From the NCBI GenBank assembly GCA_009785115.1, contig WQWY01000009.1, positions 26,122 to 90,121 on the forward strand: 64,000 nucleotides of DNA, given 5' to 3'. Positions 7,679 to 16,179 of this stretch are shown here, piece after piece. Source of the stretch: Micrococcales bacterium. Its GTDB lineage: Bacteria; Actinomycetota; Actinomycetes; Actinomycetales; Cellulomonadaceae. How positions within the stretch are numbered: the first letter of the stretch is position 1; each line of letters starts with the position of its first letter. The notes beneath the pieces were generated by a model. It was not told the origin of the DNA, ran no database searches, and was given only the letters and a program-made list of their open reading frames with translations. A program made the position numbers and the translations under genes.

Positions 7679-8815
7679 TCAGCCGACCAGCCTGGCGGCC
7701 CGCGCGTACTGAGCCCGGGCCGCCTCGAGCACGTCGGACCAGTCGAAGGCCGGACGGACCTGTCGGTTGTGGGCCAGCATCCGTCCCGTCAGCGCGGGGT
7801 CGCGCGCCAGGCGCACGATCGTGTCGACCATCTGCGCGTCGTCGTCGACCAGCCAGCCGTCGACCCCGTCGGTGACGAACTCAGCCATCCCGGTGCCACG
7901 GCGACCCAGGACGATCAGCCCTGACGCCCGCGCCTCCAGCGCGGCGATCCCGAACGCCTCCGACGCGGCCGGGGCGACGAACACGTCAGCATCGCGGTAG
8001 CGCTCGCGGACCGCCGGCCGGTCCAGCCGGCCGGCGAGCGTCACCTGCCGTTCCATGCCCAGACGGGTCACCGCGGCCCGCACCCGGCCCTCCGAGGGGC
8101 CCGAACCGATCACCGTCAGCCGCACCCGGTCCGGAGGCAGCCGCTCGGCGGCACGCGCGACCATCCTCACCAGCGGCAGCGTCCGTTTGCGCGGCACCAG
8201 GCGCATGGTCGCCACCAGGTGCAGCGGGCCTGACGAGCGACCCGGGTCTGGCCCGGCCGGCGCCCACGTGGCCATGTCCAGCCCGTTGGGCAGCACCTCG
8301 ACCGGAGCCCCGAACACCGCCTCGACCCGTCGCGCTGCCGAGTCGCTCACCGCTGTCAGCGCCGCCGGGACGGTGCGCCACCGTGTGGTGCGCACCCCCA
8401 GGCGCAGCGCGGGCAGCACCCGGTCGAGCATGCAGTGCCAGGTGATGACCGTCGGCAGCCCGGCGGCGACGGCCAGGCGCGCCCCGTCGAACGCGAACGG
8501 CGAGACCATCCCGGCGTGCACGTGCACGACGTCGGGCCTGATCGTCCTCAGGGCCGCGCGCAGCAGGCGCGGGCCCTCGACCGGGTTGACCGGCAGCTCG
8601 AACGGCAGCCGGGTGCCCATCCGGTGCACCTGGACCCCGGAGACCTCCTCGACCACGCCGTGCCGGGCACCGTCGGCGGACGGTGTGGCGGTGAGCACGT
8701 GCACCTCGTCGCCGGTCACCGCCTGCCGCGCGGCCAGGTCGGAGACGTGGGACTCGATCCCGCCGGTGCGCGGCGGGTAGCAGTCGGAGACGTGGACGAG
8801 GCGCACAGTGCTCAC
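7679..8815 (-). CDS. Glycosyltransferase family 4 protein
   Basis: 378 residues of GT-B fold. The N-terminal half carries the acceptor-side motif PPRTGGIESHV (about 14-24), and the C-terminal half has the donor-binding region VLPNGLD and the family signature EAFGIAALEA with its conserved Glu residues. It is a retaining GDP- or UDP-sugar transferase that probably acts on a lipid or cell-surface acceptor at the inner membrane; the substrate cannot be deduced. It starts with GTG at 8815, 45 nt after the guaA stop on the same strand, so they may be co-transcribed without being functionally related. Confidence 0.88.
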   Translation of the reverse strand: MSTVRLVHVSDCYPPRTGGIESHVSDLAARQAVTGDEVHVLTATPSADGARHGVVEEVSGVQVHRMGTRLPFELPVNPVEGPRLLRAALRTIRPDVVHVHAGMVSPFAFDGARLAVAAGLPTVITWHCMLDRVLPALRLGVRTTRWRTVPAALTAVSDSAARRVEAVFGAPVEVLPNGLDMATWAPAGPDPGRSSGPLHLVATMRLVPRKRTLPLVRMVARAAERLPPDRVRLTVIGSGPSEGRVRAAVTRLGMERQVTLAGRLDRPAVRERYRDADVFVAPAASEAFGIAALEARASGLIVLGRRGTGMAEFVTDGVDGWLVDDDAQMVDTIVRLARDPALTGRMLAHNRQVRPAFDWSDVLEAARAQYARAARLVG

Positions 8816-8860
8816 TCCACCACGGTGCTCACACCAGGGCCAGCGCGGGCCGGGCCATGG

Positions 8861-10429
8861 TCACTCCCACTCGATGGTGGCCGGGGGCTTGCTGGTCACG
8901 TCGAGGACGACGCGGTTGATCGCGCGCACCTCGTTGGTGATCCGGGTCGATATCTGCGCGAGCACGTCGAACGGCACCCGGGCCCAGTCGGCGGTCATCG
9001 CGTCCTCGCTGAACACCGGCCGCAAGACGACGGGGTAGCCGTAGGTGCGCTCGTCGCCTTGGACACCGACGCTGCGCACGTCCGCGAGCAGCACCACCGG
9101 GCACTGCCAGATCTCACGGTCCAGGCCGGCGGCGGTCAGCTCGGCGCGGACGATCGCGTCGGCGGCGCGCAAGATCTCCAGCCGCTCAGCGGTGACCTCG
9201 CCGACGACGCGGATGCCCAGGCCAGGCCCGGGGAACGGCTGACGCCACACGATCACCTCAGGCACGCCCAGCTCCAGGCCGACCTGGCGCACCTCGTCCT
9301 TGAACAGGGCGCGCAGAGGTTCGACGAGCTCGAAGGCCAGGTCGTCAGGCAGCCCGCCCACGTTGTGGTGCGACTTGATGTTGGCCGCACCCTCGCCGAC
9401 GCCGGACTCCACGACGTCGGGGTACACCGTGCCCTGCACCAAGAAGCGCACCGGGTGCTCCTCACCGGCCTCGGCCACGAGGGAGCGTGCCGCCTCCTCG
9501 AAGACCCTGATGAACTCCCGCCCGATGATCTTGCGCTTGGTCTCCGGCTCGCTCACCCCGGCCAGCGCGGTCAAGAAGCGCTCGCGGGCATCCACCGTGA
9601 CGAGCCGCACCCCGGTGGCGGCGACGAAGTCCCGCTCCACCTGCTCGACCTCGCCGTCCCGCAGCAGGCCGTGGTCGACGAACACACAGGTCAGCTGGTC
9701 TCCGACGGCCCTCTGCACCAGGGCGGCCGCGACCGAGGAGTCCACCCCGCCGCTCAGACCGCAGATCACCTGGGCGTCGCCCACCTGGGCCTGGATCGAC
9801 GTCACGAGGTCGGCGATCACGCTGCTCGGCAGCCAGTCTGGGGCCAGCCCCGCACCGCGGTACAAGAAGTTCTCCACGACGGTCTGGCCGAACGGGGTGT
9901 GACGCACCTCCGGGTGCCACTGGACGCCATAGAGGCGCCGGGTCTGGTCCTCGAACGCCGCGATCGGGGCGCCGGCGGTGCTCGCCAGCGCGGTGAAGCC
10001 GGGCGGCACCGTCGTCACCGCGACGCCGTGGCTCATCCAGACCTGCTGGGCCCGCGGGGTGCCGTCCAGCAGCGTCCCCGGCGCCGTCACCGTCGCCTCG
10101 GTGCTGCCGTACTCCCCCGTGGCCGCCGCGTCGACCTCCCCGCCCAGAGCCCAGGCCATCGCCTGGAACCCGTAGCAGATGCCCAGCACGGGCACGCCGG
10201 CGTCGAACAGCGCCGGGTCCACCGTCGGCGCACCAGGCTCGTAGACCGACGCGGGCCCACCAGACAGGATCACCGCCGCCGGGTTCTTGGCCAGCATCTG
10301 GGCCACCGACATGGTGTGCGGCACGATCTCGGAGTACACGTGCGCCTCGCGCACCCTCCGAGCGATGAGCTGGGCGTACTGGGCCCCGAGGTCGACGACG
10401 AGCACGGGCCGGTCAGCAGGAGACGTCAC
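8861..10429 (-). CDS. guaA: GMP synthase (glutamine-hydrolysing)
   Basis: 522 residues, normal for the family. It converts XMP, ATP and glutamine to GMP in the cytosol, the last step after guaB. The class I amidotransferase domain has nucleophile C85 in LGICYGFQ and the catalytic H172/E174 in WHPE. The ATP pyrophosphatase domain has the PP-loop SGGVDSS at 226-232. The C-terminus TIEWE is the canonical GuaA end. The GTG at 10429 is chosen because the upstream residues are not family-like; a -10 sequence lies 7 nt before it. The gene diverges from pta across a 412-bp gap. Confidence 0.97.
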   Translation of the reverse strand: MTSPADRPVLVVDLGAQYAQLIARRVREAHVYSEIVPHTMSVAQMLAKNPAAVILSGGPASVYEPGAPTVDPALFDAGVPVLGICYGFQAMAWALGGEVDAAATGEYGSTEATVTAPGTLLDGTPRAQQVWMSHGVAVTTVPPGFTALASTAGAPIAAFEDQTRRLYGVQWHPEVRHTPFGQTVVENFLYRGAGLAPDWLPSSVIADLVTSIQAQVGDAQVICGLSGGVDSSVAAALVQRAVGDQLTCVFVDHGLLRDGEVEQVERDFVAATGVRLVTVDARERFLTALAGVSEPETKRKIIGREFIRVFEEAARSLVAEAGEEHPVRFLVQGTVYPDVVESGVGEGAANIKSHHNVGGLPDDLAFELVEPLRALFKDEVRQVGLELGVPEVIVWRQPFPGPGLGIRVVGEVTAERLEILRAADAIVRAELTAAGLDREIWQCPVVLLADVRSVGVQGDERTYGYPVVLRPVFSEDAMTADWARVPFDVLAQISTRITNEVRAINRVVLDVTSKPPATIEWE

Positions 10430-10436
10430 GCCCTCA

Positions 10437-10442
10437 AGGATA
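10437..10442 (-). promoter_or_regulatory. Candidate -10 element of guaA
   Basis: TATCCT on the minus strand ends 7 nt before the guaA GTG, so the mRNA may be leaderless or carry only a few nucleotides. A GAGGG sequence lies in the same gap. No clear -35 was identified; the large hairpin at 10449-10490 occupies the region directly upstream. Confidence 0.4.
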
Positions 10443-10448
10443 GTTCGC

Positions 10449-10490
10449 GCGGACGCCCGCCCGGCGAAGCGGTGCCGGGCGGGCGTCCGC
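10449..10490. terminator. 17-bp perfect hairpin between divergent guaA and pta
   Basis: Arms 10449-10465 and 10474-10490 are exact complements around the 8-nt loop GAAGCGGT; there is no T-tract. It looks like an actinobacterial terminator but lies upstream of both flanking genes, so it may insulate the two promoters or end an unannotated short transcript. Confidence 0.5.
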
Positions 10491-10841
10491 CCCTGTCGCG
10501 GTGGCCCTCGAACCGCCTCACCGACACAACCCCGTCGGGAAGTTTGGGTGGTTCCGGGCACCGAAGCGCTCAGGAAGGGTCGTCTGGGCGTGCGTACGGC
10601 AACGATCCGCCAAGATTTCTCCTCGTATGGGCCTAGAACAGCCCCACTTCACTGGTTACTCTCCTTCCTACGCCGAGCCCGACCGCACCGGTCGACGCTC
10701 GGGAGCGCAGGTGCACGCCTGGGAGCGTGAGGGGGCACCCCCTCCACACGACCGGGATCTGGATCCGACGACAACGACGCCGCCGAGACCCACCGGTCTC
10801 GCCGGGGCGTACGCCCCGACAAGCCCCGACAAGGAGCCCCC
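10491..10841 (+). other. Leader region of pta-ackA, no gene seen
   Basis: About 350 nt upstream of pta. Open frames here lack family resemblance. Near pta there are two small hairpins, GAGACC/GGTCTC (10785-10800) and the palindrome GGGGCGTACGCCCC (10804-10817), directly before the AAGGAG ribosome-binding site at 10831. They could form a structured 5' leader, but no known riboswitch was recognised. Confidence 0.3.
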
Positions 10842-11861
10842 GTGACCGAGAACACCCCCGTACCCCCCTTCCAGCTGGCCCTGGCCGAACGCGCCAGAGC
10901 CGACCGCCGACGCATCGTCCTGCCCGAGGGTGGCGACGACCGCGTGCTCCAGGCTGCCGCGACCGTCCTGGCCGAGGGGATCGCCGACCTGACGATCCTG
11001 GGCGACCCTGCCACCGTGCGGGCCAGGGCTGCTGAGCTAGGTCTGGACCTGAGCGGCGCCACCATCGACGACCCGGCCACCTCCGAGCTGATGGACGGGT
11101 TCGCCGAGGAGTACGCCAGGCTGCGCTCCCACAAGGGCGTGACGGTCGAGCAGGCCCGTGAGGTCATGAGCGACGTGTCGTACTTCGGGACCATGATGGT
11201 CCAGCTGGGCCTGGCTGGCGGGATGGTCTCCGGGGCCGCCCACACCACCGCCCACACCATCAAGCCGTCGTTCGAGATCATCAAGACCGCACCAGGGTGC
11301 TCGTCCGTCTCGTCGGTGTTCTTCATGTGCTGGCCCGACCAGGTGCTGGTGTACGGCGACTGCGCGGTGCTGCCCGAGCCGACCACCGAACAGCTGGCGG
11401 ACATCGCGATCTCCTCGGCGGGAACCGCCGCCGGGTTCGGCATCGAGCCGCGAGTGGCGATGCTGTCGTACTCGACCGGGACGTCCGGGACCGGCGCGGC
11501 CGTGGAGAAGGTGGCCGAGGCGACCGCGATGGTCCGCGAGCGCCAGCCCGACCTGGCTGTCGAGGGCCCGATCCAGTACGACGCCGCCGTCGACCCGGGC
11601 GTCGCCGCCTCGAAGCTTCCCGGCTCTGAGGTCGCGGGCAAGGCGAACGTGTTCGTCTTCCCGGACCTGTGCTCCGGCAACATCACCTACAAGGCTGTGC
11701 AGCGCTCGTCTGGGGCGCTGGCCATCGGTCCCGTGCTGCAGGGCCTGCGCCTGCCGGTCAACGACCTGTCGCGCGGGGCTCTCGTCCAGGACATCGTCAA
11801 CACCATCGCTATCACCGCCATCCAGGCTCAGGCGGTCGCAGCTCAGGAGGCCGCCAAGTGA
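10842..11861 (+). CDS. pta: Phosphate acetyltransferase, short form
   Basis: 339 residues; interconverts acetyl-CoA and acetyl phosphate in the cytosol. It consists only of the catalytic PTA domain, from RRIVLPEGGDDRVLQAA (about 24) to the C-terminus, with GLAGGMVSGAAHTTA and VFVFPDLCSGNITYKAVQR as strong family blocks. The roughly 350-residue N-terminal regulatory region of long Pta proteins is absent, and no remnant of it is seen upstream. The GTG at 10842 has AAGGAG 5 nt upstream. Its TGA overlaps the ackA GTG, so the pair is coupled. Confidence 0.95.
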   Translation: MTENTPVPPFQLALAERARADRRRIVLPEGGDDRVLQAAATVLAEGIADLTILGDPATVRARAAELGLDLSGATIDDPATSELMDGFAEEYARLRSHKGVTVEQAREVMSDVSYFGTMMVQLGLAGGMVSGAAHTTAHTIKPSFEIIKTAPGCSSVSSVFFMCWPDQVLVYGDCAVLPEPTTEQLADIAISSAGTAAGFGIEPRVAMLSYSTGTSGTGAAVEKVAEATAMVRERQPDLAVEGPIQYDAAVDPGVAASKLPGSEVAGKANVFVFPDLCSGNITYKAVQRSSGALAIGPVLQGLRLPVNDLSRGALVQDIVNTIAITAIQAQAVAAQEAAK

Positions 11862-13054
11862 CCACCCAGGTTCTCGTCATCAACTCAGGCTCGTCGTCCA
11901 TCAAGTACCAGCTGGTCGACGTGACCACCGGTGCGCCCCTCGCGGCCGGCCTGGTCGAGCGGATCGGGGCCGAGAAGGGCCGGATCAAGCACACCGGGCT
12001 CGACGGCGACACGGTCACCGAGATCGCCGTCCCCGACCACGAGATCGGCATGACGCTGGTGCTCGACCAGTTCGCCCAGCACGGCCCGCGGATCGACGCC
12101 GCGAACCTCGCCGCGATCGGCCACCGGGTGGTGCAGGGCGGGAGCCTGTTCTCCGGCCCTGCCCTGGTCGACGACGACGTGCTGGCCAAGATCAAGTCCC
12201 TCGTTCCGCTGGCGCCGCTGCACAACCCGGCGAACCTGTCCGGGATCGTCGCCGCCCAGCACGCGTTCCCGACGGTGCCGCACGTGGCGGTGTTCGACAC
12301 CGCGTTCCACCAGACGCTGCCCCCGGAGGCGTACACCTACGCCATCGAGCGGAAGATCGCCGAGGCCTACGCGGTGCGCCGCTACGGGTTCCACGGCACC
12401 TCGCACCTGTACGTGTCACGTGCGGTCGCGGAGCTCCTGGGCAAGGACGTGGCCGAGATCAACCAGATCGTGCTGCACCTGGGCAACGGCGCGTCGGCCA
12501 CGGCCGTGCGCGGCGGGCGCTCGGTGGAGACGTCGATGGGCCTGACCCCGCTCGAGGGCCTGGTCATGGGCACCCGCTCGGGCGACCTGGACCCGGCGGT
12601 GCTCGTGCACCTGTCACGCGCGGCGGGCTACACGCTCGACCAGCTCGACTCGATCCTCAACCGGCGCTCGGGGATGCTCGGGATGAGCGGCCACACCGAC
12701 ATGCGCGACGTGATGGGTGCGGCCGACGAGGGCGACGAGCACGCCAAGCTCGCCCTCGAGGTCTACTACCACCGCATCCGCGGGTACGTGGGGAGCTACT
12801 ACGCCCAGCTGGGGCACCTGGACGTCATCGCGTTCACCGCCGGCGTCGGGGAGAACGACGCCCGCACCCGCGCCGGCTCCCTGCGCGGCCTGGCCGAGCT
12901 CGGCATCGAGATCGACCCCGACCGCAACGCCGGCCCGAAGTCCGAGCCGACGATCATCTCCACCGACTCCAGCCGTGTGACCGTCGTCGTCATGCCGACC
13001 AACGAGGAGCTGGAGATCGCCCGCCAGTCAGCGACGCTCGTCGGCGCCGCCTGA
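11858..13054 (+). CDS. ackA: Acetate kinase
   Basis: 398 residues, normal length. It makes ATP and acetate from acetyl phosphate, or the reverse during acetate uptake. VLVINSGSSSIKYQL (6-20) is the N-terminal phosphate-binding signature, R90 lies in GHRVVQGG, D147 in VFDTAFH is catalytic and FHGTSH (178-183) is the second family signature. The GTG start overlaps the pta stop (GTGA). A 17-bp tandem repeat begins within the last codons and a strong terminator follows at 13121. Confidence 0.97.
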   Translation: MTTQVLVINSGSSSIKYQLVDVTTGAPLAAGLVERIGAEKGRIKHTGLDGDTVTEIAVPDHEIGMTLVLDQFAQHGPRIDAANLAAIGHRVVQGGSLFSGPALVDDDVLAKIKSLVPLAPLHNPANLSGIVAAQHAFPTVPHVAVFDTAFHQTLPPEAYTYAIERKIAEAYAVRRYGFHGTSHLYVSRAVAELLGKDVAEINQIVLHLGNGASATAVRGGRSVETSMGLTPLEGLVMGTRSGDLDPAVLVHLSRAAGYTLDQLDSILNRRSGMLGMSGHTDMRDVMGAADEGDEHAKLALEVYYHRIRGYVGSYYAQLGHLDVIAFTAGVGENDARTRAGSLRGLAELGIEIDPDRNAGPKSEPTIISTDSSRVTVVVMPTNEELEIARQSATLVGAA

Positions 13055-13115
13055 GCAGACTCCGCATCTGAACAGACTGCGCACCTGAACAGGTTGCCTA
13101 CCTGAGCAGCCTCAT
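13051..13115. repeat. 17-bp tandem repeat starting at the ackA stop
   Basis: Imperfect units of about 17 bp begin at 13051, 13068, 13085 and 13102 (consensus CTGARCAGRCTSCSYAY), the last one shortened. The first unit contains the ackA TGA. The tract ends 6 nt before the terminator. It is non-coding and could have arisen by replication slippage. Confidence 0.7.
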
Positions 13116-13120
13116 CGGAA

Positions 13121-13159
13121 GAGGACGGGACCGACCCGTACGAGGTCGGTCCCGTCCTC
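13121..13159 (+). terminator. Terminator of pta-ackA
   Basis: A perfect 15-bp stem, GAGGACGGGACCGAC (13121-13135) pairing with 13145-13159, encloses a 9-nt loop and is followed by a C/T-rich run. It lies 66 nt after the ackA stop. Confidence 0.85.
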
Positions 13160-13268
13160 TCTCCCCTCCTGGGCTGGTGGCACCTTGGACTGGTCGCGCC
13201 CTGGCTGGTAGTGCTCAGCGCCCGAACCCGAGGCTCCGCGGCCTCGTCGGACAGGCCCTCCGGGCGGG

Positions 13269-14300
13269 TCAGCGGTGGCCTTGGTCGGCGGCAGCGAAGC
13301 GAGGGTAGGTGGTGTAGCCCTCGGCGTCACCGGAGTAGACGCTGGTCAGGTCCGGCTCAGCGAGAGGCAGGCCGGCGATGAGCCTGGTCGGCAGGTCGGG
13401 GTTGGCGATGAAGGCCCGGCCGAAGGCGACGACGTCGACCAGGTCGTCACCCACCATGCGCAGCGCCTTGCTGAGCGTGTACTCGCCGGCGGCCAGGATG
13501 GTGCCGGGGAAACGCTCCCGCAGCCGCTCTCGGAACGTCTGCCCGATCTCGGGCGCGTCGGTCCAGTCGGCCTCGGCCAGGTGCAGGTAGGCCAGGCGAC
13601 GGGCTCCCAGCTCGGCGGCCAGGTGCAGGATCGTCTCGACGATCTGCGGGCACCCCAGGGCTCGCGCCGCGATGTGCGGCGCCACCTGCACCCCCGTGCG
13701 GTCAGCACCGATCTCGCCGATCACCGCGTCGACCACCTCGAGGAGGAAGCGCACCCTGTTCGCCACGCCACCGCCGTAGGCGTCGGCGCGGTGGTTGGCG
13801 CTGGTCCGCAGGAACTCGTCGATCAACGAGCCGTTCGCGGCGTGGATCTCCACGGCGTCGAAACCCGCGGCCGTGGCGCGTGCCGCGGCGGCCCGGTACA
13901 GCTCGACGATCTCGGCGATCCGGACGACGCCGAGAAGGTCTGGGGTGGCGTCCATGGCGGCGACTGGCAGCCCGTGCGGGTGATGAGACAGCCGCCCTGG
14001 CTCCCACAGCTGCACCACGATGCGACCGCCCGCCTCGTGCACCGCGTCGGTGACCGTCCGCCACCCCTCCACCTGCGCGTCGTCGATCAGCCCGGGCACC
14101 CGAACGCACTGGCACCGAGGGTCGATCATCGTCCCCTCGGTGATGATCAGCGCGGCGTCGGCACGCTGCACGTAGTACCGCTGCATGAGGTTGGTCGCGA
14201 CCCCGCGCTCGTCCGCGCGCTTGCGGGTCATCGGCGCCATGGCGATGCGGTGCGGAGCGCTCATCCGCCCGATCGTCACCGGACGCACGAGCGAGGTCAT
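13269..14300 (-). CDS. Old-yellow-enzyme family flavin oxidoreductase, altered active site
   Basis: 343 residues forming an FMN-binding TIM barrel related to NemA-type alkene reductases: RIAMAPMTRKRA (19-30), VEIHAANGSLIDEFLRT (150-166), YGG, and AFGRAFIANPDLPTRL near the end. The substrate-binding pair H153/N156 is present. Two usual residues differ: the Tyr of the common NGYL motif, the proton donor, is S158, and the His of the common WHxGR motif is E100 (WEPGR). It may therefore act on an atypical substrate or have weak ene-reductase activity. It is monocistronic, downstream of ptsI but separated from it by a hairpin. Confidence 0.85.
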   Translation of the reverse strand: MTSLVRPVTIGRMSAPHRIAMAPMTRKRADERGVATNLMQRYYVQRADAALIITEGTMIDPRCQCVRVPGLIDDAQVEGWRTVTDAVHEAGGRIVVQLWEPGRLSHHPHGLPVAAMDATPDLLGVVRIAEIVELYRAAAARATAAGFDAVEIHAANGSLIDEFLRTSANHRADAYGGGVANRVRFLLEVVDAVIGEIGADRTGVQVAPHIAARALGCPQIVETILHLAAELGARRLAYLHLAEADWTDAPEIGQTFRERLRERFPGTILAAGEYTLSKALRMVGDDLVDVVAFGRAFIANPDLPTRLIAGLPLAEPDLTSVYSGDAEGYTTYPRFAAADQGHR

Positions 14301-14346
14301 GCCTCGAGCCTCGCGAACGCCCGCGCCGGTATCAAGGGCCTCTCTC

Positions 14347-14375
14347 GGTTCACCCGCCCTGAGAGCGGGTGAACC
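14347..14375 (-). terminator. Terminator after ptsI
   Basis: GGTTCACCCGC (14347-14357) pairs exactly with GCGGGTGAACC (14365-14375) around a 7-nt loop. It lies 44 nt after the ptsI stop and 47 nt before the ene-reductase start, so it separates the two transcription units. Confidence 0.7.
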
Positions 14376-14418
14376 TCGTGCGCGCGACCGTGCTCATGAC
14401 TGCATTCCCCTACTGATG

Positions 14419-16116
14419 TCACAGGTTGAGTTTCGCACATACCTCCGGGTCTGCGAGCGCAACAGCTCGCGCACGCGCCTCCTCGTGCGACCCGGCCGCC
14501 AGGACGGCGTCAGCGATCTCGACGCACCGGGCCTTCGTGTGACGGCGGATCGCGAAGCGCACCGCGGGCAGCGCGGTCGGGGCTGTCGACAGGCTGGTGA
14601 CCCCGAGCCCGACCAGCACCAGCGCCATGAGCGGGTCGGCGGCCGACTCTCCGCACACCCCCACCGGCTTGCCCGTCCGCAGCCCGGCCTGGGCGGCCGC
14701 GGCGACCATGTCCAGCACCGCGGGCTGCCAGGGCGAGAGCAGGTCAGCCAGCTCCCCGCGCATCCGGTCGGTCGCCATGGCGTACTGGGACAGGTCGTTG
14801 GTGCCCAGCGAGACGAAGTCGACCTCAGCCAGGATCTGCTCGGCCCTCAGCGCCGCCGCGGGGACCTCCACCATGACACCGACCTTCTCGATGCCGACGG
14901 CACGAGCGGCCTCGGCGAAGCCCCGTGCCTCCTGCGGCGTCGCGATCATCGGCGCCATCACCCACGGCGTCGTCCCTGTGGCCCTCTGAGCGTCCGCGAC
15001 AGCTTCCAGCTGGGTCGCGAGCAGCTCGGGGTGGGTACGCACCAGCCTGTAGCCGCGCACACCCAGAGCCGGGTTCTCCTCGTGCTCTCCGGTGACAAAC
15101 GCCAGCGGCGTGTCAGCGCCGGCGTCCAGGGTACGCACGACGACCCGACGCCCACCCATCGCACGCAGCACCCAGGCGTAGGTCTCGGTCTGCTCCGCGT
15201 GGCTCGGCGGCACCGCCCGGTCGTTGAACAGCATCTCGGTGCGGAACAGCCCGACACCCTCGGCGGCGCTGGCCGCGACGCGCTCGGCGTCCACGAGCGT
15301 CCCGATGTTGGCCAGCAGCACCACAGCCTGCCCGTCGGCGGTGGTCCCTGGCTCGGCGTCGACAGCCAGCGAGCGCAACGCCTCGGCCCGAGCCTCGAGC
15401 TCGGCCCGCAGAGCGTCGTCCGGGTCCACGGTGACCGCACCGACGAGGGCGTCGACAGCCACCACAGCCCCGTCGGGCAGGGTGGTGGCACCGGTGACCT
15501 GCACCAGGCACGGGATGCCGAGCTGCCTGGCGATGATCGCGGTGTGGGCGGTCGGGCCCCCGAGCTCGGTGACGATGGCCAGCACCTGGCTCAGGTCCAG
15601 CGCGGCGGTGTCGGCGGGGGCGAGGTCGCGAGCGACGACGACGCAGGCCTCGGTGAGATCAGGCACCCCCGGGGCGGGCATGCCCAGCATCGCGGCCACC
15701 ACCCGGTCGCGCACCGACCTCAGGTCGGTGACACGCTCAGCGACCTGGCCCCCGGCCTGCTCGAAACGAGCGGCGAAGGTGGACACGGCGGCGTCGATCG
15801 CGGCGACCGGGGGCTCCCCCGCGTCGACCCGGGCCAGCACCTGGGCACGCAGGGCGGGGTCGGCCGCGATCTGGGCGGTCGCCGCGAGCATCTCGGCCAA
15901 CGTGCCCGTGACCCGCCTGGCCTGCTCCACGAGCTGGTCAGCGATGCGGGTGAACGCCCGGTCGACCGCCACGTGCGCCGCCCGCGGCGTCGCGGGCAGG
16001 CCGTCGACGAGCAGCGGGGTGTCGACAGGGACCGCCACAGGCGGGCGCAGCTGACGCAGAGGTCCGACCACCCCGAGACGACCTACCCCGATCCCGTGCA
16101 GCGTCGTCCCCGACAT
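14419..16116 (-). CDS. ptsI: PTS enzyme I (phosphoenolpyruvate-protein phosphotransferase)
   Basis: 565 residues, full length. It transfers phosphate from PEP to HPr as the first step of sugar uptake by the PTS. The phospho-accepting H191 lies in TELGGPTAHTAIIAR. The PEP-binding barrel contains GVGLFRTEMLF, ENPALGVRGYRL, SLGTNDLSQYAMATDR and the conserved Cys of GVCGESAADP. The N-terminal HPr-binding domain is present and divergent. No ptsH lies nearby. The ATG at 16116 gives a normal N-terminus. Confidence 0.95.
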   Translation of the reverse strand: MSGTTLHGIGVGRLGVVGPLRQLRPPVAVPVDTPLLVDGLPATPRAAHVAVDRAFTRIADQLVEQARRVTGTLAEMLAATAQIAADPALRAQVLARVDAGEPPVAAIDAAVSTFAARFEQAGGQVAERVTDLRSVRDRVVAAMLGMPAPGVPDLTEACVVVARDLAPADTAALDLSQVLAIVTELGGPTAHTAIIARQLGIPCLVQVTGATTLPDGAVVAVDALVGAVTVDPDDALRAELEARAEALRSLAVDAEPGTTADGQAVVLLANIGTLVDAERVAASAAEGVGLFRTEMLFNDRAVPPSHAEQTETYAWVLRAMGGRRVVVRTLDAGADTPLAFVTGEHEENPALGVRGYRLVRTHPELLATQLEAVADAQRATGTTPWVMAPMIATPQEARGFAEAARAVGIEKVGVMVEVPAAALRAEQILAEVDFVSLGTNDLSQYAMATDRMRGELADLLSPWQPAVLDMVAAAAQAGLRTGKPVGVCGESAADPLMALVLVGLGVTSLSTAPTALPAVRFAIRRHTKARCVEIADAVLAAGSHEEARARAVALADPEVCAKLNL

Positions 16117-16179
16117 GGCACCACTCCTGGGTCTCGTCCTCGCCCCGCCGTCAGCTAAACCTACGCGGCCCCACGAGAC

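Noticed and set aside
8435..10636. Very long plus-strand open frame opposite guaA and the glycosyltransferase gene
   Set aside because: It is a GC-rich shadow of the minus-strand genes; its translation is His/Gly/Arg-rich without any family motif.
10501..10845. 114-codon frame just before pta
   Set aside because: Pro/Arg-rich, no ribosome-binding site, no resemblance to the N-terminal domain of long Pta proteins; treated as leader DNA.
14185..16158. 657-codon plus-strand frame opposite ptsI
   Set aside because: Exact antisense of the ptsI gene with codon-phase artefact composition; no domain.
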